This document shows positions 25,162 through 25,270 of a DNA stretch of 25,270 nucleotides, in pieces. Below the pieces are notes generated by a model. That model saw only the letters and a list, made by a program, of their open reading frames with translations. It did not search any database and was not told the DNA's origin. The position numbers and the translations under genes were made by a program. Origin of the DNA: Paraclostridium ghonii (GTDB lineage: Bacteria; Bacillota; Clostridia; Peptostreptococcales; Peptostreptococcaceae); NCBI RefSeq assembly GCF_023653455.1, contig NZ_JAKEDR010000033.1, positions 1 to 25,270 of the forward strand, in the 5' to 3' direction. The first letter of the stretch is position 1, and each line of letters begins with the position of its first letter.

Positions 25162-25270
25162 TTTAACTCTCCTTTAATTAACTTAATCTCACTTTTACGT
25201 ATTAAAGTATTATTTACCATTTTTGTTGTAACAAAATCTATAACTAGCATAGATGTAATAAGTATAACTA
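25158..25270 (-). CDS. 3' end of ABC permease-type membrane protein (partial)
   Basis: The last 36 codons of a gene entering from the right edge. The frame reads from a hydrophobic end of a helix (VILITSMLVIDFVTT) to a basic cytoplasmic tail ending IKLIKGELK, then TGA overlapping the ATPase start. This 'ends in a TM helix plus KGE-type tail' layout suits the membrane partner of the ATPase, perhaps of the DUF1430 bacteriocin-associated type, but too little is visible to be sure. Confidence 0.6.
   Translation of the reverse strand, partial: VILITSMLVIDFVTTKMVNNTLIRKSEIKLIKGELK

Overview
The window is about 25 kb of very AT-rich DNA, with almost every gene on the minus strand. Strong Shine-Dalgarno sites (AGGAGG/GGGGG type), a long single-chain PurL, the clostridial purE-C-F-M-N-H-D-L order and the codon usage point to a low-GC Firmicute of class Clostridia. 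A Peptostreptococcaceae relative (Clostridioides/Paraclostridium/Romboutsia-like) is my best guess; this is inference, because no rRNA is present.

Layout, left to right. (1) 1-1018: 3' part of an AI-2E-family membrane protein on the plus strand, then a GC-rich, hairpin-rich spacer ending in a strong terminator. (2) 1284-1646: a small five-cysteine C_GCAxxG_C_C-type protein. (3) 2048-12823: the de novo purine operon, transcribed right to left as purE, purC, purF, purM, purN, purH, purD, purL, with overlapping or nearly touching genes and a terminator at 1986-2036. purK and purB are absent from it. Its promoter is bracketed by inverted ACGAAC boxes resembling PurR (PurBox) operators. (4) 13015-13571: a 43-aa one-helix membrane peptide and a small secreted PepSY-like protein. 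(5) 13688-17050: a polymorphic-toxin island bounded by two direct copies of a 73-bp palindrome. It holds a 554-aa toxin (coiled coil, pretoxin helices, Hint protease, RNase A-like C-terminus), its CdiI-like immunity gene, a decayed spare toxin C-terminus still carrying the Hint LTHN junction, and an Imm22-type immunity gene. (6) 17128-18462: a purine-base permease of the PbuG/AzgA type with a PurBox inside its promoter. (7) 18735-21739: guaB-guaA, controlled by a guanine riboswitch with an unusually long structured insert before its terminator. (8) 22195-24137: larB and larC of nickel-pincer cofactor synthesis, with larC split by a -1 frameshift site. (9) 24294-25270: a 45-aa membrane peptide, an ABC ATPase of the lactococcin-972/MacB type, and the last 36 codons of its membrane partner.

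How the genes work together. The pur operon makes IMP from PRPP (the PurB step must be elsewhere), GuaB and GuaA convert IMP to GMP, and the permease salvages bases. Two control layers are visible: candidate PurR-type protein operators at purE and the permease, and a guanine-sensing RNA at guaBA. The toxin island sits inside this purine neighbourhood and looks like an acquired, recombining module.

The observations most worth a second look are the structured insert in the guaBA riboswitch (21910-22039), the toxin island with its flanking palindromes and orphan cassette, and the larC frameshift.
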